A DNA stretch of 64,000 bases from Skeletonema tropicum (taxonomy: Eukaryota > Bacillariophyta > Thalassiosirophyceae > Thalassiosirales > Thalassiosiraceae), in NCBI GenBank assembly GCA_037178625.1, contig CM074127.1:1240001-1304000 (forward strand), read 5' to 3'. Numbering within the stretch: the first letter of the stretch is position 1; each line of letters opens with the position of its first letter. The notes under the pieces were generated by a model, which ran no database searches, was not told the origin of the DNA, and worked only from the letters and a program-made list of their open reading frames with translations. Below, in pieces: positions 37,433-48,414 of the stretch. The position numbers and the translations under genes are program-made.

Positions 37433-38910
37433 ATGCATACTAAAGCTGAAGGTCTTTCAACATCCTTTCCTTATCATATTAATCACAGCCTACCATTATA
37501 CAATATGTCTGCAATGACGTCAGCGCGGCTAGCAAAAATACACTCCAGAATCGTCAACGACGAAGCTGATCTTCATTCCACCACGTCCAGAAACATGTCG
37601 CAAACAACAAGAACCGAAACTGTTGGATGTGTCCATCACAATCTTGAGCCTCACCTGGATTTCGTGCTGCAGAGAATAAGGATAGAATGAATACAGCCTC
37701 AGATAGTAATAAGCTCATGACTAATGCAGTGAAGATGGTCGCATCCTTTGAGAACGGCGCAAAAGCAGAGTCCAGCGAGGGTATTACCATGACACACCTC
37801 CCAAGCTTATCGTTCCAATTGCCAACAACTTCATTCAATCGTAGCAGCACTTTTAGTGATATTGTTTCTTGGCCAGAACAGGCTGCTGAGTACTTCTTGC
37901 CAGAAAACGCAGAAGAGTTTGCAAATATGTCATCATTTCAGTTTCAAAGAAAGTTTGAGCCGGAAGGTGTGACTGGTAGGTTCAAGCCTCAAGTATGCCC
38001 TATCCAAATATCAGTCTCTCGAAATGGAAATATGTTCAAGCTTGGGGTCGCTTCTGTGCTCGTTAATGGCGAAGAAAGGGCGGAGTCGAGTACTATAATT
38101 CCTATCGTATCAGATGATGAAGTCTTCAATGGACCCAAACTAAGTTTGGATGAGCTCATTGTACCTATGGTGCCGCTCAAGGGTGATACGATGAAATGCA
38201 GTTTGGACAGAAATTCTTCAATTCGTGTTCTTGTAAAGGTATCTGACCCAAAGTCAACTGACTTTACTAAGCCTGTTTCGCATTTCTTAAAAGATCATGT
38301 CTTGAGTTCTGAAAGCAGTGACTTGAGTTCTGACAGCAGTGACTTGAGTTCTGACAGCAGTGAATGTGATGAAGTTCAATCATCAGTAGAGGTAGAAAAG
38401 GAAGCGGTTACATTTGATATGTTCTCTGGTGAAACTTTACCACGGAAAATTAAGAAAGTATCATTTGGGTCTATTACCAGAGATGTCAGCTCGGATTATT
38501 CTTCATCCTTGGATAGTAGCCATCCGTCGAGCACAGATGAAGAATTCTCCGTTTTTTCTTTCAACTCTTCTGATAGTGATAACACGAGCATCGCAAAAAA
38601 GCTGAAAGATGAACTTCTCAACAGAGGCTGGTTGGGGAGCCCGAAAAGTGATTCTGCTAGTGCAAGTCTTGCAAGTCTTGATGATACGACAATTTCATCT
38701 TCGGGTAGTATTTCGGCAAGAAGCAGTATCTCAGAAGTGGTTCTTTCATCTATCCGAGAATCATCTCCTAGTTCAAAAGCAAAAAGTTGGGTCCACCGAT
38801 TTTCTTGCGGCCTACAACTTTGTGGTTGTAAGAACAGTGATGATGATCAAACGCTATTGAATTCGGCAGTGGACGAGACTATTGTTCTCGTTGACACATA
38901 CAGTTTGTAA
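37433..38910 (+). CDS. Unknown protein, family member C
   Basis: The conserved core reads WPEQAAEYFLPENAEEF, ISVSRNGNMFKLGVASV and IRVLVKVSDPKST, paralogous to the gene at 35714–37096. The C-terminus is Ser/Asp-rich with the near-repeat DLSSDSSDLSSDSS and a Cys motif (FSCGLQLCGC). A start at ATG 37433 or 37505 requires a frame change near 37684–37700 (readable as two one-base shifts at GAA TGA and AGA TAG). Otherwise the gene starts at ATG 37687. The 336 bp between B and C would hold both promoters. Confidence 0.55.
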
Positions 38911-39622
38911 CATGGGGAATGAAAGAAGTTTGAGAATTCAGGCGCTTGTTTTGCAAGCTGCAACTACTTATGTTACTTATCTGTCACAAGTTCAAGTAGA
39001 TACTGTTAAGCTAACGAACAATAATGTACAGTATTTCATTGAGCCAGTTCATACTGGATTAGAGAGTTAGTAGGTACTTGCTTGTTAAAGTGCGAGAGTA
39101 GATCGACACGAAAGCGGTGGGTACTTTCATGTACATAGTTCCATCGATACTTATATGGAAAGATTTCCATTTGGAAATGAAAATGCTGGGAAGAAATATT
39201 TTGGTATCCAAGTTACGGTGTGTCGCTTCGCCTTTACACTACCAATTCCGAATTACATTTAGTATCACTTTCTTCTAACTTACCTCTTACTAGTCGACGC
39301 TTTTAGGTTGGCACAGCTGCTCTGAACATGGGGCAGATGGGCTTGCCCCCTCAATTTGGATGGGCCAAATTAAGAATTTTTCTCTAAAATCTTTGAATAA
39401 ATGGGGTTATCCTGCGGGCAGTGCCCCTTTGTTACCTTTGTGGCCCCCAATCTTCATCCCCAGCAAACCAATAACACCTGCACGGATAAAGAATGTTCCC
39501 ATCAGCGGTCGCTGCAATAACATTTTGTAACATATCTCTTGCAATAACCGTCGACTCTTTAACCTTCAAAGTTTGTCCACTCTATCCTCACTTTGCTCTC
39601 TCCTGCTGCAGCTGCTTCAATT
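38911..39622. other. Intergenic, nothing recognised
   Basis: About 700 bp without a convincing gene. GC-rich short inverted motifs (GGGCAGATGGGCTTGCCC and GCGGGCAGTGCCCC) lie at about 39340–39430. Confidence 0.4.
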
Positions 39623-41851
39623 ATGACTACTATCTCGACTCGATCAACTCTCTCAGCCTCATTGGCGCGGACGAAAGGAGGATGCGCAACCGAAGCCCAC
39701 AATTCCAAAGAACACCGGCGGAGTCAACGGCTCCGTCGTGATGATGATGACGATGGCGTTGCTGTCCATGGAGGCGTTGATGATTTTGAGGATGAAGAGA
39801 TTCATAGTGTCGAAGCCGATGGCATTGCGGAAGCACCGGCTGATGATGGTGATGTCGCGAAGCGAGAGCTTACAGCTGCACTTGTGTCGAGTATCGTTGA
39901 ATCAGCTGCCTCAGCTGGAGGAGGGAAAGTTGGAAATGACAAAAACAAATCTAATGGCGATAGCGACTCTAATTGTGATGATAATGCAACAAAAGAGTTG
40001 GGGAAGCGGAAGTTTTTAGATGGTGATGCACAAGAGGTGCATAAGGAGGCTGTTGTTTCAAAGCTACCGTGTGAAGATGCACAACACGTAACTCCTCCTG
40101 CATCTGCGTCTTCGTCTTTTTCTTCAATTGAGGCAACTGATACGTGTCAGGCTGCACCCGAAATTGCTGTACCGAACCAACAAACCAAACCGGCATCACC
40201 GAGTGGGGGGAGAACTATGTATCAAAGAGCAAGTAAATCTGTAGCGACGGAAAAAGTATCTTTGACGTTAGCGCCTGCACCGAAACCAAATCCACAGTTA
40301 TTGAATGCAAAACCTGCTCCGAATACAACACAGGGGTCTTCATCGACCATACCAGAGACCAAGAAGAGGAGAATAGATACAGAGTTGAAAACAACGTCGA
40401 ATCCGATACAACCGGCTCGAGGTACAGCATTGGTAAATGGAAGTTCTGTTGCGCCAGCGCCGCCTGCAACAAGAACGAAGGCAGCAAATAAACAAACGAA
40501 GTCCCCGAAAACTTTAACAGCGCAAGCCAAAGCAGCTCAAGGTATGGTGCCTCTACGACCGCTCGCTCCTATATATGCCGGAGGAATGAAGCCGGTGCCC
40601 AACCCGTTGGCAGGGAAGGAGGACACCCCCGCACGTGCAGCGCCGGTCAATCCCAATGCAAGCACTCCAAATGCTTCCAATAAGAAGTCTTCCAGCCAAT
40701 CGACAGTCACCAAGAAAACGAAGACTCTCATGTCCGCAGCCCCTAATGCGGTAGTTCCAAGTTCAAGCCCCCCTTCAAGGAATCCGAGTGTGGCGCAGCT
40801 AGACACAGTTGTGCCCGCTCAACCTAAAGAGGTCGTATCTGCTGTGGATGTCAATCCTCCTGCAAGAGGTAGGATTTTCTCCATGGATGTAGATCCCTCT
40901 GTGTTAGACTTCGTCGGAAGTGTGGTTGACGACCACAATAATGACAAGAACGTTTCTTTCAAGGGAGACGTAGCAGATAATGCCATGAGCAGTTCTTTTC
41001 GTCGTGATCGTGGATTTTCCTTCGAGTTCTTCTCGTTTGGTATTGACGCAAACGAGGACCTTCCGCCCATCCCCGACTCTTTGATTGGAAGTGTGCCCAG
41101 TGGAAATAGGCTTCGAGGCGACTCCATCATCTTCGACCCCACAAGCTTCTGTGATGGTGGTATTCATGAAGAATCTGCCCTCATGCACACCACCACCAAG
41201 CAAGAACTTTCTGCTGACCCTGTCATGAGCCAGCCTGTCCCTCTCATGGCTCCTAGTTCAGCTCAACCAGAACCAACTCCCAAGCCAATGAAACCTACTT
41301 CATCGGGACGGAGACCGAAGCCCTCGTTCAAAGTTGCCGCTGGTGCTGAACCAACTCGCCCTGTGGTTGGCCAGGGAACAGCAGCTCCCTCTGCGCAAGT
41401 GAAGCAGACAACTAGAGGAGCGAAGCTTTCGCACTCCCCGATCAAGTACACCAAGACTACCTCGAAAGGAGGTGCTTCCAGAACAGTCAGCGCGTCTCGC
41501 CCTTTCCCTCAAGCCTTGACGGAAAATACCATCCACATGCCGCATGGGAGTGATGCTGCGGCGGCTGCTGCTGCGGGTTTACCAGAGTCGGCAGATTCAT
41601 CACAAGGAGATGGTTTTTCGCTATCTCACACAGCTTGCCCCATGGATCTCCTGAATAAGGGCGGTAGGATTGGAATATACCTACCTGAAGAACGCAAGGC
41701 CCGTATTGCCAAGTTTCATTCCAAGCGTCGTAGTCGTATCTGGCGGAAACGAATCAAGTACGATTGTAGGAAGAAGTTGGCTGATAGTAGGCCAAGAATC
41801 AAGGGCAGGTTTGTCAAGAGGTCGGATGTAGATGGAGAGGATTCTCCATAG
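39623..41851 (+). CDS. CCT-domain transcriptional regulator
   Basis: From ATG 39623 the protein has 742 residues. Most of it is disordered (Ala/Pro/Ser-rich) with a basic N-terminal patch (RRSQRLRR). The C-terminus is a CCT motif (CONSTANS, CO-like, TOC1): RKARIAKFHSKRRSRIW, KRIKYDCRKKLADSRPRIKG, RFVKR. CCT proteins bind DNA, often with NF-Y partners, and in plants act in light and clock responses. No B-box or receiver domain is visible. Single exon, no frame interruption. Confidence 0.8.
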   Translation: MTTISTRSTLSASLARTKGGCATEAHNSKEHRRSQRLRRDDDDDGVAVHGGVDDFEDEEIHSVEADGIAEAPADDGDVAKRELTAALVSSIVESAASAGGGKVGNDKNKSNGDSDSNCDDNATKELGKRKFLDGDAQEVHKEAVVSKLPCEDAQHVTPPASASSSFSSIEATDTCQAAPEIAVPNQQTKPASPSGGRTMYQRASKSVATEKVSLTLAPAPKPNPQLLNAKPAPNTTQGSSSTIPETKKRRIDTELKTTSNPIQPARGTALVNGSSVAPAPPATRTKAANKQTKSPKTLTAQAKAAQGMVPLRPLAPIYAGGMKPVPNPLAGKEDTPARAAPVNPNASTPNASNKKSSSQSTVTKKTKTLMSAAPNAVVPSSSPPSRNPSVAQLDTVVPAQPKEVVSAVDVNPPARGRIFSMDVDPSVLDFVGSVVDDHNNDKNVSFKGDVADNAMSSSFRRDRGFSFEFFSFGIDANEDLPPIPDSLIGSVPSGNRLRGDSIIFDPTSFCDGGIHEESALMHTTTKQELSADPVMSQPVPLMAPSSAQPEPTPKPMKPTSSGRRPKPSFKVAAGAEPTRPVVGQGTAAPSAQVKQTTRGAKLSHSPIKYTKTTSKGGASRTVSASRPFPQALTENTIHMPHGSDAAAAAAAGLPESADSSQGDGFSLSHTACPMDLLNKGGRIGIYLPEERKARIAKFHSKRRSRIWRKRIKYDCRKKLADSRPRIKGRFVKRSDVDGEDSP

Positions 41852-42243
41852 ACGGATCGCATCGGACCGCAACATATTTTTCGAAATGTACAGCTGCAAT
41901 GGAATGCCTCCTGTATATTATTCATCTATTCCATTGTTATCCAAATTCAGCTTTCTGTATCATCGTTACACTTATTTCGAATAGGCTATCATAATTCAAA
42001 TAATTCATTCAAATTGTATCAAGTTAGTTTCAAGTTACTTCGTGTTGTGTAGTCAGTATCAAACCCTCTCAATATGGTACCCATAATCTTTCAATATCAA
42101 GAAGGAAGAGAGTAATGGTACCAACAAAACGAAAATGAACAGCTGTCAAATAGATAAGTCGACCAGTACCAAGCGCAATAAGTAGAAAACAGCATTCTTA
42201 TGAATTAAATATTAGTAGTAAGTTTTCAAGAACTTTAATTAAT
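41852..42243. other. Intergenic, nothing recognised
   Basis: Converging 3' ends of the CCT gene and the ubiquitin–S27a gene. Confidence 0.4.
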
Positions 42244-42966
<723 letters not shown>

Positions 42967-44914
42967 GGTTCCGACTCTGTGATTGCAACAAATAATAGAC
43001 TTTCCTAACAATGATTGCTTGGTGATTGTTTTTAGAGGTGAAAAAATTTTGAGTTGGTGAGGCCGGCCAACAGCGGAATCAATACGATTCCTATGGGGCA
43101 GAGTAAGTAAGCTGGTAACCTCCTTTCCCCATTATTGAGGAGTTTCAATTGTTAGTTGTTAGTAGCAAAAGAGAGAGGAGAGAAGATTCTCACACTCGCT
43201 CGGCAGGTTCGCGTTCTCATCCTTTCGAGCTCGAGCGGGGGGAAGAGAGATTTTCTTTCGGGGGGAAAAGAATTGCGAGCGCACGAGCCAAATGCGAGCA
43301 AAGCGAGCATTGCAGATCTAGAATTAAGCCAAACGCTATATACGAAATATTATTACAATTATCTCATGCATTGTTTGAGTCTCTCTTGGCGACAAAGAGA
43401 GAGTCTTATGTAGGTACCTTAATTGTGTTTGTGTAACTTGGCCTGATTGTCGGGACAGAAGCTTGTTGCGAAGATTATCTGCTCATTGATTTTGTATCCG
43501 TAATTTGTTGCACACATTGTATCCTTTCTTTTCTTTCATTCAATTTCTGTTTCTTTTGAGAGCTTTTCTCTCCAGAGCATACTTAAGACCTCATCAGTAG
43601 CCTTCGCTTTCTTTTTGCCCTCTTTTGGTAAGACGCTCACACAGTGCCAGTCTTGCTCGGTTCAAACACACTTGCTATCTCAACAGGGATGGTCAGCTCG
43701 AAATAGATGCTCATATTGCAGCATAAGTTCGGCACTCTGACCTCTGTCCAATAAAATAATATAGCACTAGGTATTGCGCTTTGCCCCATCCTTGGCAATT
43801 GTTTCTCTTTTTTTTGCAACTTGCTTGGTTGTTGATCAGCTTAAACATAATGGTCGTACCAACGGATTCAATCTCTCTTTATTACATCTGTATCCACATG
43901 AATTCGATTTATTTCCTGTTCTGACGAGAGACATCTCTTATTGTATTTGGTATCGTAGGCAACTAACTACCTGCACTGCACACAAAATTGTTACGTATTT
44001 ATTGCAAAAATGAAAATGCCGTCTCTGCCATCGGTATTCATAATCCCATGCACTTCCTCGTTGATTGTTGCCTTGCTTTACGACTATTGTCATCACCTCA
44101 CGAGTGTAGCCGAATTCGGTGCAAATCACTCAACGTAATATTGTAGAACTAAACGATGAGAATTGCCCTTACTACTTCGTGTTCTAACAACGTCCTCAAA
44201 AACAGTCTTTTATGCACAAGCTTTCAGAACCTCGAAGATTGAATGCGTCTTCGGGTGGCTCAGGCTTTGCCGTGCCGAAGTGCAGGCATGTAACCTGCAT
44301 GTAACGTTGTCGTTGTGATGATGTAACGTTGTGGAATGCGTTCATTGCAAAAGATCCTCTCGTGTGGGCGTACAAATATGCTTTTTCATGGGTTGACATG
44401 TCTGAAGGAGCCCAAAAGTTGGCGAATGAGATGTGTCACCCGTTTATATTTCAATTCTTTTTGGTCTGAGCGTCTTTAGAGTTGCCGGCCCGCCGGCCGT
44501 ATGATTGGTTGACATGGTATTTATCCAATTTTTGAGGGGGCGGCTTCTTTTTTGACATCAATCGGCGCAAAAGAGGCTAAATCTCCACGTGGATCTTTCT
44601 GAGATAGGCGGACAGACATGTGGATCAGGGAAAGATTTGTGGATCAGGGAAAGATAATCCAGGTCAAGGTTGCCCGAGCTCTCATAAAAAAGCGCAAGAT
44701 CTTTCAAAGCGAGAGGGTGTGTGGCAGCAGCGACGACTCTGGATCTTTGCATCAATGGTTCCCATACTTCAATAGGCCGAATAGGCCGGGTAGGTGAGCA
44801 GCTGTTTCTCTAATACTGCATACGAATCATCAACTTTGGTTACGGCTTGTGTTTATGGCAAGTTCCCTTTCATACGACTGATGATTCTCAATTCTCCAGT
44901 TCTCATGTTGTAGA
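42967..44914. other. 1.9-kb region without a recognised gene
   Basis: No coding sequence I would defend. Small features are a 19-bp tandem duplication (TGTGGATCAGGGAAAGAT, about 44619 and 44638) and a GC palindrome near 44483 (GCCGGCCCGCCGGC). Confidence 0.4.
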
Positions 44915-46776
44915 ATGAAGATGATCGAGATCTCATTATTTCTCTTCAAAAAGCAAAAACAAATGCAAAAGAGCATCATGGTCCTACTCACTCGCGCTAC
45001 CATCATTTTGACTGTCACCATCTTTGGCGTTGCTCGGGCTCAGAATTGTCCTAGCAACGACAATGGACAATGTGAGTATAGTGGTCATACTATGTCGCGT
45101 TCATGTGCTAGTTTTTCGATAGATGCCAACTCACATCTGTGTTTTTGTGTTCTCGTATACATGCATAGGTGATTTTGAGCCAACCAATCCCTACAGCTGC
45201 GGCACAGACTACAACTGCGCTTACAGCAATAGGTGTCTTGCCGAGGCGGCTGGCTTCAATATCGACGCTGATTGCTGTCAAGCGCCGATGCCATCTACAT
45301 GTGGAATGATTTCCTCACCGCTAGTATGTGGAAGCAAACAGTGTCCGTACGCTAATGAGTGCCTTGCCTCGTTGGCTGGATATGACGCCGCGTCTCAATG
45401 TACTGCACCTCCACCAACATGCCCGGTGAGTGGCGTGGATTGCTCAGGTCAGCCTTCGAATCCTTACACATGCGGCCCTAACAATTGCCCCTACAATACG
45501 GTTTGCGATGCCCAAGGCGCTGGATTTGATCTCGGAAAAGACTGCTGCCAAGATACTCGCACCAATACGTAAGTGTCCTCTTTGCTTGTTGCTTAGTGGT
45601 CGTTCTCAACCAACAACATATCTCATACTTCTTCATGCCTATTTTTCATTGCAACTCAGTATCTGTACGTCAGATATTGCGTCAGTCAGCTGTGGTCCAC
45701 CGGGAGGAAAGCAATGCTTGTATTCAAATCAATGTCATGCTGATTCTGCTGGCTACAACTCAAAACAGTGCTGCAATGCCGTCCCAGAAGGTATTGTCTG
45801 TACAACCGAATTCAAGCCAGTCGAATGTGGATCTATCCCATGCGTCTACAGCAATCAGTGTCAAGCTGATGCAGCAGGAGCAACTGAGTGCTGCCCTCAG
45901 GTTCCAGAAGGCATTTTATGTACGGCGGAGTTCAAGCCTGTGAAATGTGGTTCTGAACAATGTGAATATTCGAACCAATGCGAGGCAGATGCAGCAGGAG
46001 CAACTGAGTGCTGCAATGCTGTACCTGACGACGTGGTATGTGGTGCTATCTACGAGCCGGTCAAGTGTGGCTCAGACTCTTGTGAGTACAGCAATCAATG
46101 TGAGGCAGATGCTGCTGGTTACTCGTCGGACCAGTGTTGCAAAGCTGTACCTAACGATGTGGTATGTGGTGCTATCTACGATCCGGTCAAGTGTGGCCCA
46201 GACTCTTGTGAGTACAGCAATCAATGCGAAGCAGATGCGGCTGGCTACTCGTCGAATGAGTGTTGCAAAGCTGTACCTAACGACGTGGTATGTGGTGCTA
46301 TCTACGATCCGGTCAAGTGTGGCCCAGACTCTTGTGAGTACAGCAATCAATGCGAGGCAGATGCGGCTGGCTACTCGTCGAATGAGTGTTGCAAAGCTGT
46401 ACCTAACGACGTGGTATGTGCTACCATCTACGAGCCGGTCTCGTGTGGCCCAAACTCCTGTGAGTACAGCAATCAATGTGAGGCAGATGCTGCAGGTGCG
46501 ACCGAATGCTGCAGGTTTCCTGTGAGTGAAGGATGTACCATGAATTACGCTCCCATTCTATGTGGAAAGGATAGCTGCCGCTATGATAATGAATGTATTG
46601 CTGAAAAATCAGGCTTCGATCCAAATAGCTGTGTTCCCGACCCCAGTGCTAAATCTCAAACCGGGGTGAGCACGCTAGCAGATGGAACTGAAACTCCTAG
46701 TGGGTGCATTAGTCTTGGTGTTACCGTTGGGCTCATGGTATCCTCAGCCGCATTTGTGCTCGGAACGATGATGTAG
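44915..46776 (+). CDS. Secreted/membrane Kazal-like cysteine-rich repeat protein
   Basis: Three exons fit: 44915–45071, 45169–45568 and 45660–46776. The introns (97 and 91 nt) have GTGAGT/GTAAGT donors, and the product is 557 residues. A signal peptide is followed by a string of Kazal-like modules with the pattern C-x-Y-x-P-V-x-C-G-x3-C-x-Y-S-N-Q-C-x-A-D-A-A-G. The C-terminus is hydrophobic (LGVTVGLMVSSAAFVLG), a membrane or GPI anchor. The modules between about 46020 and 46440 are near-identical 42-residue (126-bp) units, a recent tandem expansion. Kazal modules usually inhibit serine proteases. Here the canonical Gly/Thr of the reactive region is replaced, so an adhesive or cell-wall role is equally likely. 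The frame is intact after splicing. Confidence 0.75.
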
Positions 46777-47242
46777 TTGTGTCACCTTCCAAGGCCTTCT
46801 AAAATGTGTTTGCGAGAGTCGTGTCCAGAAAGAAGAATCGATCCACGCCACAAGTTTTTCATTTGGGAGTAAAACAGTATCTTTGTGTGTTTAATCTAAA
46901 ATATTTATATGAATTAGAGAACATCATTACTCTAGAGGCCATGCTGCCTGTTGTCGAAACAGATGGTGAAGGCAATATCGACAAGCCATGGATCTCTTTT
47001 ACCTTGATCCTGTATGGCAGGTATCAGCGCATGCTAAAGGTCTTCACTTAGACCTTTGAAAGGTTCCAGCCTACGCATTTACCTACCACACTTCCTACTG
47101 ATGTGCCAGCTCATCGTCATCGCACATCGCACGCATCGCTCATTCCTCACGTCACGACCAGCTATACAACATACCATGACCATAACCATGGCATAGGAAT
47201 GCCGGCCTTTTTGTCCTTACGTTTCATATCATATCAATCACA
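46777..47242. other. Intergenic, nothing recognised
   Basis: Between the 3' end of the Kazal-like gene and the start of the lumenal protein gene. No repeat or gene recognised. Confidence 0.4.
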
Positions 47243-47878
47243 ATGACACTGAAGATCACCTCCTACTCCTACAGCTTTCTAGTCTCATTGCTTCTGACTA
47301 CTACAGTTTCTGCGTTTTCATTAACCAACAACAACCAACATGCTCCAAGCCGAAGGGATGCACTCCAGCGAATTATCTTGGCACCTATGGCTACGGTATT
47401 GACGCAAGCCCAACCAGCGCTTGCCTACACACCTGATTCAGATCCTCTGCGCGAATCTCTATATCTCATGTCACGTGTACAAGAAGCCACCGTACAACAG
47501 GAACGATTTGTAAACAAGGCCACTGAACAAGATGTGCTCAAGAACAAAATGAAACTAACTCTTCGCTTGGTCGAAAAGAACTATCGTTTGCTAGATCAAA
47601 TTACATTTGCAGCTGAGTATGTTACGCCTGCATCTGCCTTGGTTGATGCAACAACAGCAGGTTTTGAAAGTGCAGAAGCCCTACAAAATGCAATTGATTA
47701 CGTAAAGAGTGACCTCAAATCTGGCCCATTTGAAAAGGATCAAAAAGAGTATCTCACTTCCAATTTGACAGAGTGTAGAGAGAGGCTGTTTGACTTCTTG
47801 AGTTACATGCCACAAGACAAATTATTGGCAGCTAGGAAGCGAGTGGAACAAGAGAACGTGGACAATCGCGATGAGTAA
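47243..47878 (+). CDS. Predicted thylakoid-lumen protein
   Basis: The N-terminus has three targeting parts. A signal peptide is followed by the diatom-type cleavage site (TTTVSAFSL, expected for plastids of secondary origin), then a second, twin-Arg-containing hydrophobic signal (SRRDALQRIILAP ... ALAY) typical of Tat import into the thylakoid lumen. The mature part (about 150 residues) is all-helical without cofactor motifs and could be a PsbQ-like extrinsic photosystem II protein, but I cannot name it. The stop at 47876 overlaps a splice donor (GA|GTAAGT). Splicing of 47875–47927 would replace the end by E-E-K and stop at 47937. Confidence 0.65.
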   Translation: MTLKITSYSYSFLVSLLLTTTVSAFSLTNNNQHAPSRRDALQRIILAPMATVLTQAQPALAYTPDSDPLRESLYLMSRVQEATVQQERFVNKATEQDVLKNKMKLTLRLVEKNYRLLDQITFAAEYVTPASALVDATTAGFESAEALQNAIDYVKSDLKSGPFEKDQKEYLTSNLTECRERLFDFLSYMPQDKLLAARKRVEQENVDNRDE

Positions 47879-47937
47879 GTTCAGTACTACCACTTTATCT
47901 GATATTGGTTCATATATTGATTACTAGAGAGAAGTAA

Positions 47938-48414
47938 GGTCTCTCGCTCCCAGAGCAAATCAATTTCCCACAAGAGGATCGTACATTTGATTTGGTTTGA
48001 AACCAGGGTACCAGCCTGCTGTGTCACATCGTATGCCATCACCAGAGGGTTCTTTGTTCTCATTCAAAATCTCACCTCTTCCTGGCATCATTGTTATCCT
48101 TACAGGTTTGATGGAGATAGTGATGCTGGTGTATATAATCCTGTAGTTCTCCCATGGAAGAACAGATAACCCACTCCCTTGCACTGCATCCTTTCTTGCA
48201 ACTATATTCGGAATAATGACGCGATACCTTCTCGAGGGAGACTTGAGTCAGATTGAGTGAGCCGAATGTCTGTTACCCACATACTTCTCTCAGTCAGAAC
48301 CAGAGCCAATATAAAAACATCGTGCGTAGCGAAGGAAATCATCTTTCTATTATGGCAGTGCAGATGATTGCTATTCACTTATTGCTACTTAATCACTTGT
48401 ACGTGAATCATTTT
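47938..48414. other. Intergenic, nothing recognised
   Basis: Converging 3' ends of the lumenal protein gene and the PI4-kinase gene. Confidence 0.4.
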
